From the NCBI GenBank assembly GCA_016209735.1, contig JACQVN010000009.1, positions 113,986 through 177,985 of the forward strand: DNA of 64,000 bases, read 5' to 3'. Under the pieces are notes generated by a model. It made no database searches, was not told where the DNA came from, and worked only from the letters and a program-made list of their open reading frames with translations. Position 1 is the stretch's first letter, and each line of letters starts with the position of its first letter. This stretch comes from Candidatus Methylomirabilota bacterium. Lineage in GTDB: Bacteria > Methylomirabilota > Methylomirabilia > Methylomirabilales > 2-02-FULL-66-22. The position numbers and the translations under genes are program-made. Positions 50,142-59,134 of this stretch are shown here, one piece after another.

Positions 50142-52637
50142 GTGGCCAAGTCGCTAGTCATCGTCGAATCGCCGGCCAAGGCGAAGACCATCAACAAGTT
50201 CCTGGGGGCGCGCTACGTGGTCAAGGCGTCCATGGGGCACGTTCGCGATCTGCCGACCAAGACACTGGCAGTGGACGTCGAGCGGAATTTCAAGCCCGAG
50301 TACAAGGTGGTGCCGGGACGCGAAAAGGTCCTGACCGAGCTGAAGAAGGCCGCCAAGGCGGCGGAGTCCATCTATCTCGCCGCTGACCCCGACCGGGAGG
50401 GGGAGGCCATCTGCTGGCACCTGGCCCAGGAGTTGAAGGCGGCGAAGAAGCCCGTCCATCGCGTGACCTTCAACGAGATCACCAAGCGGGCGGTGCAAGA
50501 GGCCTTCGAGCATCCCATGCATATCGACCAGCGCAAAGTGGACGCCCAGCAGGCCCGGCGGATCCTGGACCGGCTGGTGGGGTACAAGATCAGCCCGCTG
50601 CTCTGGGAAAAAGTTCGGCGGGGAATCTCCGCCGGCCGCGTCCAGTCGGTGGCGCTCCGGCTGGTGGTAGACCGCGAGCGCGAGGTCCGGGCCTTTGTGC
50701 CCACCGAGTACTGGAGCATCACGGCCCGGTGTGCGCGCCCGGACGGGAGCGGCCCCGAGTTCCCGGCCCGCCTCCTGCGCGTGGCCGGGGAGAAGGTCCA
50801 GATTCCCTCGCAGGCCGCCGCGGAGGCGCTGCTGGCCGAGCTCACGCCGCTCCGCGAGGCCTTTCGGGTCTCCGCGCTGGTCAAGAAGCAGAAGCGGCGA
50901 AATCCCGTGCCGCCCTTCACGACCAGCAAGCTCCAGCAGGAGGCGGCCCGGAAGCTCCGGTTTCCCGCCAGAAAGACCATGCAGGTGGCTCAGCAGCTTT
51001 ACGAAGGGATCGAGCTGGACGGAGGCGAGGCCATGGGCCTCATCACCTACATGCGGACCGACTCCACCCGCGTCTCGCCGGAGGCACAGGGCGAAGGCCG
51101 GGACTATATCGCCCGGCGGTACGGCGCCGAGTTCCTGCCGGAGCGGCCGCCGGTCTACCGGAGCGGCCAGGGGGCCCAGGAGGCGCACGAGGCCATCCGG
51201 CCCACCTCCGTGTTGCGCGAGCCCTCGCAGGTCGCGTCCGGCCTGACGCGGGATCAGCTCGCCCTGTATACCTTGATCTGGAATCGATTCGTGGCCTCCC
51301 AGATGCGCCCGGCCCTCTTCGACGCCACCACGGTGGACATCGCCGCCGGACGGATGCTCTTCCGGGCCACCGGCCAGCACATGACCTTCGCCGGCTTCAT
51401 GCAGGTGTACGTCGAGGGGCACGACGAGCCCGCCGGCGGCAGGGCCGGCGAGCCGCGCGAGGCCGAGGCAGAGGAGGACGACGAGGAGCACGCCCTGCCC
51501 CCGCTGGCGGAAGGAGAGCTGGTGGCCTGCCGCGCCCTGACGCCTCTCCAGCACTTCACCCAGCCGCCGCCCCGCTACACCGAGGCGTCCCTCGTCAAGG
51601 AGCTGGAGGAGCTGGGAATCGGGCGGCCGAGCACCTACGCCGCCATCCTGAGCGTTATCCAGAACCGCGACTACGCGGTCAAGGCGGAGGGGAAGTTCCG
51701 CCCCACGGAGCTGGGGGAGATCGTGACGGATCTCTTGATCGAGGGATTTCCCCGCATCCTGGATCCCGGCTTCACCGCCCAGATGGAGACGAAGCTGGAC
51801 GAGATCGAGGAAGGGACCGCCGACTGGCTAGAGGCCATGCAGACCTTCTATGCGGCCTTCACGCGCTGGCTCGAAAAGGCCCAACAGAAGATGAAGAACG
51901 TGAAGGCCATGGAGGAGCCCACCGACCAGGTCTGCGAGAAGTGCGGCCGCACCATGGTGATCAAGTGGGGCCGGTTCGGGAAGTTCCTGGCCTGCTCCGG
52001 CTACCCGGATTGCAAGAACACCAAGGAGCTGTCGGGCAACGGGAACGGGGAGCCCGCGGCGGGGACGAACGGCCAGGGCACGACCGTGGGGGAGGGGCAA
52101 CCCTGCGAGAACTGCGGGAAGCCCATGGTCTTGAAGCGGGGCCGGTTCGGCCCCTTCCTGGCCTGCTCGGGATACCCGGAGTGCCGGACCGTCGTGCGGG
52201 TTTCCCGGAAGGCCGCGCAGCTTCCGCCGGAGCCCACCAACGAGACCTGCGAGGCGTGCGGGGCGCCCATGGTCATTCGCACGGGCCGCTTCGGCCGGTT
52301 CATCTCCTGCAGCAGCTACCCCAAGTGCAAGACGGTGAAGCCCATTCCCATCGGCGTCAACTGCCCCAAGTGCGGGGCGGCCTTGTCCGAGCGACGAAGC
52401 AAGCGCGGGCGCACCTTCTACGGCTGCACCGCCTATCCGAAGTGCGACTTCACCCTCTGGAACCGGCCGGTCCCGGAAGCCTGCCCGACCTGCCACGCCC
52501 CCTTCCTGCTGGAGAAGCGCCTCAAGGCCGGCCTGACCCTCCAGTGCGCCACCGAGGGCTGCAAGTACAAGCGCCTGGTGGAAGCGCCGGCGCCTACCGG
52601 GGCAATGCCCAGTGAGGCAATGGCTAAGAGCAACTGA
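50142..52637 (+). CDS. topA: DNA topoisomerase I
   Basis: 831 aa, GTG start. SLVIVESPAKAKTINKFLG starts the Toprim domain with ADPDREGEAICWHLAQEL, and GLITYMRTDSTRVSPEA holds the catalytic tyrosine near residue 302. After residue 595 five Cys4 zinc ribbons follow (CEKCGRTMVIKWGRFGKFLAC, CENCGKPMVLKRGRFG, CEACGAPMVIRTGRFG, CPKCGAALSERRSKRG, CPTCHAPFLLEKRL), more than the three usual in E. coli. Relaxes negative supercoils. Confidence 0.97.
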   Translation: MAKSLVIVESPAKAKTINKFLGARYVVKASMGHVRDLPTKTLAVDVERNFKPEYKVVPGREKVLTELKKAAKAAESIYLAADPDREGEAICWHLAQELKAAKKPVHRVTFNEITKRAVQEAFEHPMHIDQRKVDAQQARRILDRLVGYKISPLLWEKVRRGISAGRVQSVALRLVVDREREVRAFVPTEYWSITARCARPDGSGPEFPARLLRVAGEKVQIPSQAAAEALLAELTPLREAFRVSALVKKQKRRNPVPPFTTSKLQQEAARKLRFPARKTMQVAQQLYEGIELDGGEAMGLITYMRTDSTRVSPEAQGEGRDYIARRYGAEFLPERPPVYRSGQGAQEAHEAIRPTSVLREPSQVASGLTRDQLALYTLIWNRFVASQMRPALFDATTVDIAAGRMLFRATGQHMTFAGFMQVYVEGHDEPAGGRAGEPREAEAEEDDEEHALPPLAEGELVACRALTPLQHFTQPPPRYTEASLVKELEELGIGRPSTYAAILSVIQNRDYAVKAEGKFRPTELGEIVTDLLIEGFPRILDPGFTAQMETKLDEIEEGTADWLEAMQTFYAAFTRWLEKAQQKMKNVKAMEEPTDQVCEKCGRTMVIKWGRFGKFLACSGYPDCKNTKELSGNGNGEPAAGTNGQGTTVGEGQPCENCGKPMVLKRGRFGPFLACSGYPECRTVVRVSRKAAQLPPEPTNETCEACGAPMVIRTGRFGRFISCSSYPKCKTVKPIPIGVNCPKCGAALSERRSKRGRTFYGCTAYPKCDFTLWNRPVPEACPTCHAPFLLEKRLKAGLTLQCATEGCKYKRLVEAPAPTGAMPSEAMAKSN

Positions 52638-52639
52638 CC

Positions 52640-53265
52640 AATTTGCGATTTGCGATTTCCGATTTGCGATTCGGACCCGATCCGCCCCCGCGTCCTTCAA
52701 ATCGAAAATCGCAAATCGCAAATCGCAAATGCCCTCCTGCCCCCTGGTTCTTCCCGCCCACCCTGAGCCCGTCGAAGGGTGGCCTCTGGCCTCTGACCAC
52801 TGGCCTCCGCCCTTCCCATTCCGCATTCATCATTCCGCATTCGGTACTGCCCCCTGCCTTCCCGCCTTCGGCGGGATTTCGTCACGCCATGGCGTGACTC
52901 AACCTGCTGCCCCCTGGTTCTGATCCCTGCCCGCTGCCCGCTGCCTCCTGCCCCCTGATCCCCGTCCTTCCCATTCCGCATTCCGTCCCTCGACACGCTC
53001 GGGACGCCCTGAGCTAGTCGAAGGGCGCATTCATCATTCCGCATTCGACCCTGCCCCCTACTCCCCTGGACGGGGCTCATGGCTCATAGCTCATGGCCAA
53101 GACCGGTCCCCCATGAGCCATCAGCCATCAGCCACGAGCGAGTTACCGTCCATGGTCCATCGTCCATCGTCCATGGTTCCGACCTCTGCCCTCGGACCTC
53201 GGACCTCCGACCTCTGGTTCCTGCCATTCCGCATTCATCATTCCGCATTCGGTACTGCCCCCTGC
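52640..53265. repeat. Compound period-7 repeat tract downstream of topA
   Basis: Starts as ATTTGCG ATTTGCG ATTTCCG and its reverse complement TCGCAAA (n=3) around a GC-rich centre (52640-52735). Then CACCCTGAGCCCGTCGAAGGGTG (52757), CATTCCG CATTCAT CATTCCG (52815, 53223), CTGCCCG (n), CTCATGG CTCATAG CTCATGG (53080), AGCCATC (n), TCCATCG TCCATCG TCCATGG (53150), GGACCTC (n) near 53190. No gene; all tracts have a 7-nt period and several are self-complementary. Confidence 0.85.
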
Positions 53266-53271
53266 CCCCGC

Positions 53272-54777
53272 TTAGCTCTCCTCGACGAACACCTCTTCTC
53301 GCTTCTTGCGTATGGCTGGGACGACGATGAGAATCAATAGGGCGGCGGCCATCAGCAACATGGTCAGCGAGATCGGTCGCCGGAAGAACACCGTGAAGTC
53401 GCCGCGGGACAGCACCAGGGCGCGCCGCAGGTTCTCCTCCAGCATCGGGCCGAGGATGAACCCCAGCAGCAGCGGGGCCGGCTCGCAGCCCAACTTTGCG
53501 AAGATGTAACCAAGGATTCCGAAGGCAATGGCGACCCAGACCTCGAACACATTGTTGTTGGCGGTGTAGGAACCGACGGTGCAGATCAGCACGATGGCCG
53601 GGTACAGCAGCCGATAGGGCACCCGGAGCAGCTTGACCCAGATGCCGATCAACGGCAGATTCAGAACCACCAGCATCAGGTTGCCGATCCACATGCTGAC
53701 GATCAGCCCCCAGAAGAGGTCCGGCGGCTTGTTCATGACCTGGGGCCCGGGCTGGATGTTGTGGATCATCAGGGCACCGACCATCAGCGCCATCACGGCG
53801 TTCGAAGGGATGCCCAGCCTCAAGAGCGGGATGAAGGAGGTCTGAGCACCGGCGTTGTTGGCCGATTCCGGGCCGGCCACCCCCTCGATGGCGCCCTTGC
53901 CGAACCGGGACGGGTCCTTGGCGAGCTTCTTCTCCACGGTGTAGGACGCAAAGGCGGACAGGGTCGCACCGCCGCCCGACAGAATCCCGAGCATCGTGCC
54001 CAGGGCGGTCCCCCGCAAGATCGCCGGAAACACCTGCTTGAATTCGGCCCATGTCATCCACAAGCCCGTGACGTTTTCGGTGAATACGTGGCGGCCACTT
54101 TTCTGTTCGAGATTGACAGCGATCTCGGCAAAGGCAAAGAGACCCATCGCCAGCCCGACGAAGCCGATCCCGTCAGTGAGTTCCGGCGCCTCAAAGGAGA
54201 AGCGGGCCATGCCGGATTCCACGTCGGTGCCAACAATCCCCAGCAGCAGGCCGAGGATGATCATCAAGATGGCCTTCAGCACCGAGCCGTGGGCCAGCAC
54301 CACGGCGGAGAGCAGGCCGAGCACCATCAGCGAAAAATACTCCGCGGCGTCGAACTTGAGCGCCAATTCGACCAGTGGCGGGGCAAAGGCGGCGATCACC
54401 ACCGTCGCCACGTATCCGGCAAAGAACGACCCCAGAGCGGAAACGCACAGCGCCGCGCCGGCCCGCCCCTGCCGGGCCATCTGGTGGCCATCGAGGACGG
54501 TGACGACCGACGAGATCTCGCCGGGAATATTGACCAGGATGGCGTTCGTCGAGCCGCCATAGGACGCGCCGTAGTAAATGCCGGCGAGCATGATCAGTGC
54601 CGACACCGGCGGCAGATAATAGGTTATGGGCAGCAGCATGGCGATCGTCGGGACCGGGCCAATGCCGGGGAGGACCCCGATCAGCGTGCCCAGCAGGGTG
54701 CCGACAAATGCATAGAACAAGTTGAGCGGCGTCACCGCCACGCCTAAGCCTAGGGCGAGGTTGCCGAACAAATCCAT
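53272..54777 (-). CDS. tctA: Tripartite tricarboxylate transporter membrane protein TctA
   Basis: About 501 aa from ATG 54775-54777, which overlaps the tctB stop by one base (TGATG). GTLLGTLIGVLPGIGPVPTIAMLLPITY and YGGSTNAILVNIPGEISSVVT are TctA signatures, NNAGAQTSFIPLLRLGIPSNAVMALMVGALMIHNIQPGPQVM another. About a dozen helices. The C-terminal SRGDFTVFFRRPISLT is typical. The large membrane subunit for carboxylate uptake. Confidence 0.95.
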   Translation of the reverse strand: MDLFGNLALGLGVAVTPLNLFYAFVGTLLGTLIGVLPGIGPVPTIAMLLPITYYLPPVSALIMLAGIYYGASYGGSTNAILVNIPGEISSVVTVLDGHQMARQGRAGAALCVSALGSFFAGYVATVVIAAFAPPLVELALKFDAAEYFSLMVLGLLSAVVLAHGSVLKAILMIILGLLLGIVGTDVESGMARFSFEAPELTDGIGFVGLAMGLFAFAEIAVNLEQKSGRHVFTENVTGLWMTWAEFKQVFPAILRGTALGTMLGILSGGGATLSAFASYTVEKKLAKDPSRFGKGAIEGVAGPESANNAGAQTSFIPLLRLGIPSNAVMALMVGALMIHNIQPGPQVMNKPPDLFWGLIVSMWIGNLMLVVLNLPLIGIWVKLLRVPYRLLYPAIVLICTVGSYTANNNVFEVWVAIAFGILGYIFAKLGCEPAPLLLGFILGPMLEENLRRALVLSRGDFTVFFRRPISLTMLLMAAALLILIVVPAIRKKREEVFVEES

Positions 54778-55241
54778 CAGCGCCCTCCCCCGAGGAAGAC
54801 CGGCCACACCGGCAATGGCACCCCCAGACCGTAGATGAACACCGCGACCATGGATGCCGCCTGAATGGCGCCGCTGAGGAGCGCCTCCCTCCACCCGAAC
54901 TCGTCGCTGGCCACGGAAGATACGAAAACCAAGGCCAGGCTGGCGACCACCAGCCCCAGCCACTGGGCCGCCAGACCCCAGACCAGCACGCTCAGTAAGA
55001 CAATACTCAGCGGTCGCCAGTGCCAGCGGGACATCGGCTCGCCCCCGGATCGACAACCAGAGAGGCTGAGGAGGCTGCCCAACCCGAGAAGCAGGATGCC
55101 GAGGATACGGGGAAAATAACCGGGACCCATGCGGGAGGCGGTGCCCAGGGGGTAGGACCGTGCGATCACCAGCGCCGCCAGACCGAACGCCATGAATAAC
55201 AGCCCGGCGGCAAAGTCCTTGGGGTTGCGAATCAGCGGCAT
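54777..55241 (-). CDS. tctB: Tripartite tricarboxylate transporter small subunit TctB
   Basis: 154 aa, four helices. DFAAGLLFMAFGLAALVIARSYPLGTASRMGPGYFPRILGILLLGLG is the usual TctB start (with MGPGYFP). Small membrane partner of TctA. Only five nt separate it from the tctC stop. Confidence 0.92.
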   Translation of the reverse strand: MPLIRNPKDFAAGLLFMAFGLAALVIARSYPLGTASRMGPGYFPRILGILLLGLGSLLSLSGCRSGGEPMSRWHWRPLSIVLLSVLVWGLAAQWLGLVVASLALVFVSSVASDEFGWREALLSGAIQAASMVAVFIYGLGVPLPVWPVFLGGGR

Positions 55242-55246
55242 GCCGG

Positions 55247-56206
55247 CTACTCCGCCTTGGCGCCGGAGGTCTTCACGACGTCGGCAAAGCGCTTGAGCTC
55301 GGAGATCATGAACTGCTCAAACTCCTCCGGCGTGCCGCCACGGATCTGCGCCGCGAATTCCAGTATGCGCTTCTTTATTTCCGGGGTTTGCAGAACCGCA
55401 TTGGCCTCTTTGTTCACCCGATTGACGATTTCCCTGGGGGTCCCCGCCGGGCCCACAATACCGTACCAGACTTCCATGTACACGCCGGGGATGCCGAGTT
55501 CGTCGAACGTTGGCACATTCGGGATCGCCGGGTTCCGCGACTTGGAGGTCACCGCAAGCGCCTTGAGTCGTCCGGCAGCGACGTGGACCAGGGCCGGCGG
55601 GGTATCGAGCATCAGGTCCAGATGGCCCGCAACCAGGGCCGTCCCTGCGGGGCCGGCGCCCTTGAAGGCCACATGAACCATGTCGATCTTCGCAGCGGTA
55701 CTGAGCATGACGCCCGACAGATGCTGGGAGGACCCGACGCCGCCCGAACCGAAGTTGAGCTTGCCGGGATTGGCCTTCGCATACGCGACCAGTTCCTGCG
55801 CCGAGTTGAAGCGTGAGGCGGCCGGAACCACCAGGATGTTCGGCACAGTCCACAGGAGCACGATCGGCGTGAAGCTCTTGATGGGATCGAAGCCGAGCCG
55901 GGAGTAGAGGTACGGGTTGACGGAGTGCGGGCTGAGGGACCCCATGAGCAGGGCGTAGCCATCCGGCTTCTCGCGCGCGGCCAGCTCGGTGCCGACGTTG
56001 CCCCCCGCCCCTGCTCTATTTTCAACGGCAATGGGCTGTCCGAGTCGTTCCGCCAGCGGCTGCGAGATCATCCGCGCCGTGGTGTCTACGCCGCCGCCCG
56101 GGGCGAAGGGCACGATCATTCGGATCGGTTTGGATGGGTAGGTCTGCGCCTGGGCAAGTCCCGCCAGAGCCAAGAGGATCGCGCCAATCCACGCATGCTA
56201 GATCAT
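55247..56206 (-). pseudogene. tctC: tctC (Bug family substrate-binding protein) with amber codon 3
   Basis: About 319 codons in TctC form. KPIRMIVPFAPGGGVDTTARM, VVENRAGAGGNVGTELAAR-like NRAGAGGNVGTELAAREKPDGYALL and NVPTFDELGIPGVYMEVWYG are Bug-family. The natural start is ATG 56204-56206 with AAGGAGGG in front, but the next codons read ATC TAG CAT GCG TGG: codon 3 is amber, then the signal peptide (AILLALAGLAQAQ) continues in frame. The track start TTG 56173 would give only part of a signal peptide. Either a real nonsense mutation, a sequence error, or weak restart at a non-ATG codon. The rest is intact. Confidence 0.75.
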
Positions 56207-56224
56207 GGTTTCCCTCCTTGCTGG

Positions 56225-56653
56225 TCAGTGAACGAGGTGGCGCCGCACTGCCGTGATGTAGGCTTTGGCGTCGGTGATCAGCCGCCGAGAGGCGTGGAAG
56301 AGCAGGCGGGTGTCTAGCCGGTCGTACTGGTGGACAATCAGATTCCGGATCCTCACGTAGCGGTCGATGAATCGCCCGGCCAGAGCGGATGGCAAGATGC
56401 CGAGGTCTCGAACTTGTTCGAATGACCCTCGCGCGTGCGGCGCAGGCGAGCCTCGGGCATGCGCGATAAGCAGGTCGTTCGTGTCGCTCGCCATTTCCAC
56501 AAGAATCTGGGTCAGTCGCTCGACGATGCGCTGGTCGCCTTTGCGACCGGCGTAGCGGGCGTAGGGTTGCCTCAAGTATGGCGAGATTTCGTCTATCGAC
56601 TCGGCCAGGCGCGTCAACTTCTCCTGGATGAGCGCGCGGTGTTCCGGTTCCAT
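56225..56653 (-). CDS. hepT: HEPN-domain toxin HepT
   Basis: 142 aa from ATG 56651-56653. HEPN RNase family (DUF86): YVRIRNLIVHQYDRLDTRLLFH carries the RxxxxHxY catalytic motif (RNLIVHQY). It overlaps the mntA stop by 40 nt. HepT is silenced by polyAMPylation by MntA on the Tyr next to the motif. Confidence 0.9.
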   Translation of the reverse strand: MEPEHRALIQEKLTRLAESIDEISPYLRQPYARYAGRKGDQRIVERLTQILVEMASDTNDLLIAHARGSPAPHARGSFEQVRDLGILPSALAGRFIDRYVRIRNLIVHQYDRLDTRLLFHASRRLITDAKAYITAVRRHLVH

Positions 56654-57054
56654 CGTTTCACCTGGCGATCCAGATAGGCGTCCCGGCGCAGCCGATACTT
56701 GTAATCGTCGTCGTAGCGGCGGGCGGCATAAGACTGAAACTGCCAAAAGAGCATCGGCTGCCGTTCGTAGAGGGCGCGTCCGGTGGTGGCAACCTGGAAG
56801 AGCAGCAGCGAGCCTGCCTCATTCAGAAAGACAACGTCCACTTCGGCGGCCTCGGGAAAGGCCCGCTCCAGCGCAGCGGCAACCTCCAGTCTCAACGAGT
56901 CAGCCTCAAGACGTCCCGGCTGACGCCTCACCGCGACATCCACGTCACTCCCGGCGCGCGCCCGGCCGCTGACATGGGATCCGAATAGCACGACCAAATC
57001 GAGGCCGTACTTGCGCGCCACGCGCTTCACGAGCTTCTCGTCGACCGAAATCAT
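56614..57054 (-). CDS. mntA: MNT-domain antitoxin MntA
   Basis: 146 aa. LVVLFGSHVSGRARAGSDVDVAVR gives the GSx10DxD nucleotidyltransferase motif; DVVFLNEAGSLLLFQVATTGRALYE is the C-terminal part. MntA AMPylates the Tyr of HepT to neutralise it. Promoter at 57061-57089. Confidence 0.9.
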   Translation of the reverse strand: MISVDEKLVKRVARKYGLDLVVLFGSHVSGRARAGSDVDVAVRRQPGRLEADSLRLEVAAALERAFPEAAEVDVVFLNEAGSLLLFQVATTGRALYERQPMLFWQFQSYAARRYDDDYKYRLRRDAYLDRQVKRWNRNTARSSRRS

Positions 57055-57060
57055 GGCGGA

Positions 57061-57089
57061 ATTGTATCAGCCCGTGAACCGCGGAGCAA
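57061..57089 (-). promoter_or_regulatory. mntA promoter
   Basis: On the minus strand TTGCTC (57084-57089) and TACAAT (57061-57066), spacing 17, only 7 nt from the mntA ATG. A diverged copy of this promoter plus start lies at 61434. Confidence 0.55.
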
Positions 57090-57114
57090 GTGCGGGCGCA
57101 CGTGCTGCTTTGGT

Positions 57115-57500
57115 CACTTCCTAACCGCTGCCTCTCCGCACCTCAGACCCCTGACCCTGACCCCTACCCCCCTGCGGCTCTGACGGCTGCCCTCTGCCCT
57201 CTGCCCTCGAACCTCGAACCGGGGACCGGGGGCCAGGGACGGGGGGCCAGGGACCACGGACCCGGAACCGGCTCTCGTCACCCCCGAACCGGAAACCTCG
57301 AACCTTGAACCGGGAACCTTGAACCCCCGACCCCTGCCCTCTGCCCTCGGACCTCGGACCTCGGCCCCCCGACCCCTGCCCTCCGCCTCCTTCCCCCTGG
57401 TTCTTTCCGCTCACCCTGAGCCCGTCGAAGGGTGACCTCTGCCCTCTGACCTCGAAACTGAAACCTGAAACCTCGAACCCCGAACCTCGGACTCGCCTTT
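57115..57500. repeat. Heptamer-rich repeat tract upstream of the second tctC
   Basis: CTCTGCC CTCTGCC CTCGAAC CTCGAAC then GGGACCG and repeated CTCGGAC CTCGGAC CTCGGCC units, with GAGCCCGTCGAAGGGTG at 57418. Period 7. Antisense ORFs across it are not genes. Confidence 0.85.
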
Positions 57501-57504
57501 CCCC

Positions 57505-57534
57505 TTGACAGCCGTCTCCGGCACGCCGGATACT
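57505..57534 (+). promoter_or_regulatory. Promoter of second tctC (TTGACA-N18-GATACT)
   Basis: TTGACA (57505-57510), GATACT (57529-57534), with a CCGG...CCGG spacer. Same design as 60596-60625 and 61391-61419. Confidence 0.7.
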
Positions 57535-57560
57535 CCAGGCCAACCCAAGGAGGCGACATC

Positions 57561-58622
57561 ATGAGTAGAGGAGTGTTGCGGAATGCCGATAGGGGGCAGA
57601 GGGGGGAGGCGCGCCAACCGGCCTGCCTCGGACCGGCGGCGCAGCGGGCTCTTGGGGCCGCCGGCGCGATTCTGGGCGTGGTCCTGTTCGTCGGGGCCAT
57701 GGTGGCGCCGCTCCACGCGCAAACGTATCCGACTCAGTCGATACGACTCATCATACCTTTCGCGCCTGGCGGGGGGACCGATTTTCTGGGACGCATCATC
57801 GGAGCAAAACTTGCCGAACGTCTCGGCCAGCCGGTGGTGCCGGAAAACCGTCCCGGGGGCGGCAGCAATGTCGGCATCGAGTTTGCGGCGAAGGCGCGGC
57901 CCGACGGGTACACCATCGTTATCGCGGCACCGGAGATCGCCACCGGCCCCAGCCTGTACAGGAAGCTCAACTACGACCCAATCAAGGATTTCGCGCCGAT
58001 CTCGCTGGTTGCGCAGAACCCCCTTCTGCTGCTCGTCAAGCCGACCCTTCCGGTCAAGAGCCTCAAGGAATTCGTAGGGTATGCCAAGGCCAATCCCGGA
58101 AAGGTCAGTTACGGCTCGGCCGGCATAGGCTCGGGACCCCACATCGCCGTCGAACTGCTCAAGGGCCTCGCCAAGATCGATATGCTGCACGCGCCGTACA
58201 AAGGCTCGGGTCCGGCGATGATCGGGTTGATAGGCGGTGAAGTCGACATGCTAGTGGCTGGCGTCCCGGTGTCGATGCCGCATATTCAGGCTGGCAAGGT
58301 GAGAGCGCTCGCGGTACTGGGCAACGAGCGCGTGCCGTCGCTGCCCGACGTGCCGACCGCAAAGGAGGCCGGCATAGACAACTTTGTGGTGTATATCTGG
58401 TTCGGGGTCTTTGCGCCTGCAGGGACTCCGCGCGACATCGTCAACCGGTTGAACGCCGAATGGATCAAGATCGCGGCGATGCCCGATACCAAGGAACAGA
58501 TACAGAAGGTCGGACTAGATCCGCTTTCGAGTACGCCCGAAGAGTTCTCCGAATTCATCAAGGCGGAGATCGCTCGCTGGGGAAAGGTCATCAAGGGAGC
58601 CAATATTCCGAGCCTCGATTAG
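57561..58622 (+). CDS. tctC: TctC/Bug-family substrate-binding protein
   Basis: 353 aa, start ATG 57561, AAGGAGG upstream. Long N-terminus before the export helix (GAAGAILGVVLFVGAMVAPLHAQ), then SIRLIIPFAPGGGTDFLGRIIGAKLAERLGQPVVPENRPGGGSNVG and LKEFVGYAKANPGKVSYGSAGIGSGPHIAVELLKG, DVPTAKEAGIDNFVVYIWFGVFAP. A stand-alone periplasmic receptor for a carboxylate or similar ligand; the partner TctAB may be elsewhere. Confidence 0.93.
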   Translation: MSRGVLRNADRGQRGEARQPACLGPAAQRALGAAGAILGVVLFVGAMVAPLHAQTYPTQSIRLIIPFAPGGGTDFLGRIIGAKLAERLGQPVVPENRPGGGSNVGIEFAAKARPDGYTIVIAAPEIATGPSLYRKLNYDPIKDFAPISLVAQNPLLLLVKPTLPVKSLKEFVGYAKANPGKVSYGSAGIGSGPHIAVELLKGLAKIDMLHAPYKGSGPAMIGLIGGEVDMLVAGVPVSMPHIQAGKVRALAVLGNERVPSLPDVPTAKEAGIDNFVVYIWFGVFAPAGTPRDIVNRLNAEWIKIAAMPDTKEQIQKVGLDPLSSTPEEFSEFIKAEIARWGKVIKGANIPSLD

Positions 58623-58641
58623 CCCGGTAAGGAGAGTCGCC

Positions 58642-58767
58642 ATGCTGTTTGCGGACATCGGTGGATACTCGATGCACTACCGGCTGGACGTCTTCACCGA
58701 TCCCTGGACCGAGCCCGAGAGGTGCCCAGAAGCCGTGTTGAGGTTCATCGACCGGCTCGCAAGGTAA
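58642..58767 (+). pseudogene. Alpha/beta hydrolase remnant (N-terminus only)
   Basis: 41 codons, ATG 58642 with AAGGAG upstream, below the track cut-off. MLFADIGGYSMHYRLDVFTDPWTEPE is the start of an alpha/beta-fold hydrolase (oxyanion strand and TDPW), then EAVLRFIDRLAR and a stop; the nucleophile and the rest are missing. Broken gene. Confidence 0.5.
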
Positions 58768-58800
58768 GGGTTCCGGCTGGAGGCAAGCCGCCCTTAACGC

Positions 58801-58944
58801 GGGAGGTCGGCAAACACTTGTCGCAATGTCCCTAATTGCTCCGCCACAGCGCGGGCAGACCAGCGGATCGACCTCGTAGACCTGCGTGATCAGCGGCGCC
58901 CGTCTCGCCCGAGCTCGACGCGGGCAGGCGCGCTTCGCCTCCGA
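58801..58944 (-). pseudogene. IS91-like transposase fragment
   Basis: In the ORF 58591..59061, residues ARRAPLITQVYEVDPLVCPRCGGAIRDIAT match the C-terminal zinc-binding end of IS91-family transposases (KVYEVDPLxCPRCG). Only about 48 codons remain. Confidence 0.65.
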
Positions 58945-58980
58945 TGGGGTTGCCTGACTGCCGCCGCGTGCCGCCGCCCC

Positions 58981-59110
58981 GGGACATGTGAAGAAGCAGT
59001 CGCGTGTGCCTCGCGGGCACCTCGAAATCGCGGTCGTTGTGGAGAACGGTGGCCTGCTCACGGATGGCGACCGCGGCGACCAGACAGTGGTGCTCGGTGC
59101 TACGCGTGTC
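58981..59110 (-). pseudogene. PIN-domain (VapC-like) toxin fragment
   Basis: Reads HHCLVAAVAIREQATVLHND then RDFEVPARHT, the C-terminal half of a PIN nuclease (LIAAxA...VLHxDRDF). No start and no N-terminal acidic residue; it runs into the transposase fragment. Confidence 0.6.
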
Positions 59111-59134
59111 TAGCTGAGCTGTCCGGGCGAAGGG

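Noticed and set aside
50729-52615. 628-aa plus-strand ORF within topA
   Set aside because: Alternate frame of topA; Arg/Gly/Ala-rich with no motif.
52640-53265. CRISPR array
   Set aside because: Units are 7 nt without unique spacers of 30 nt, no cas genes.
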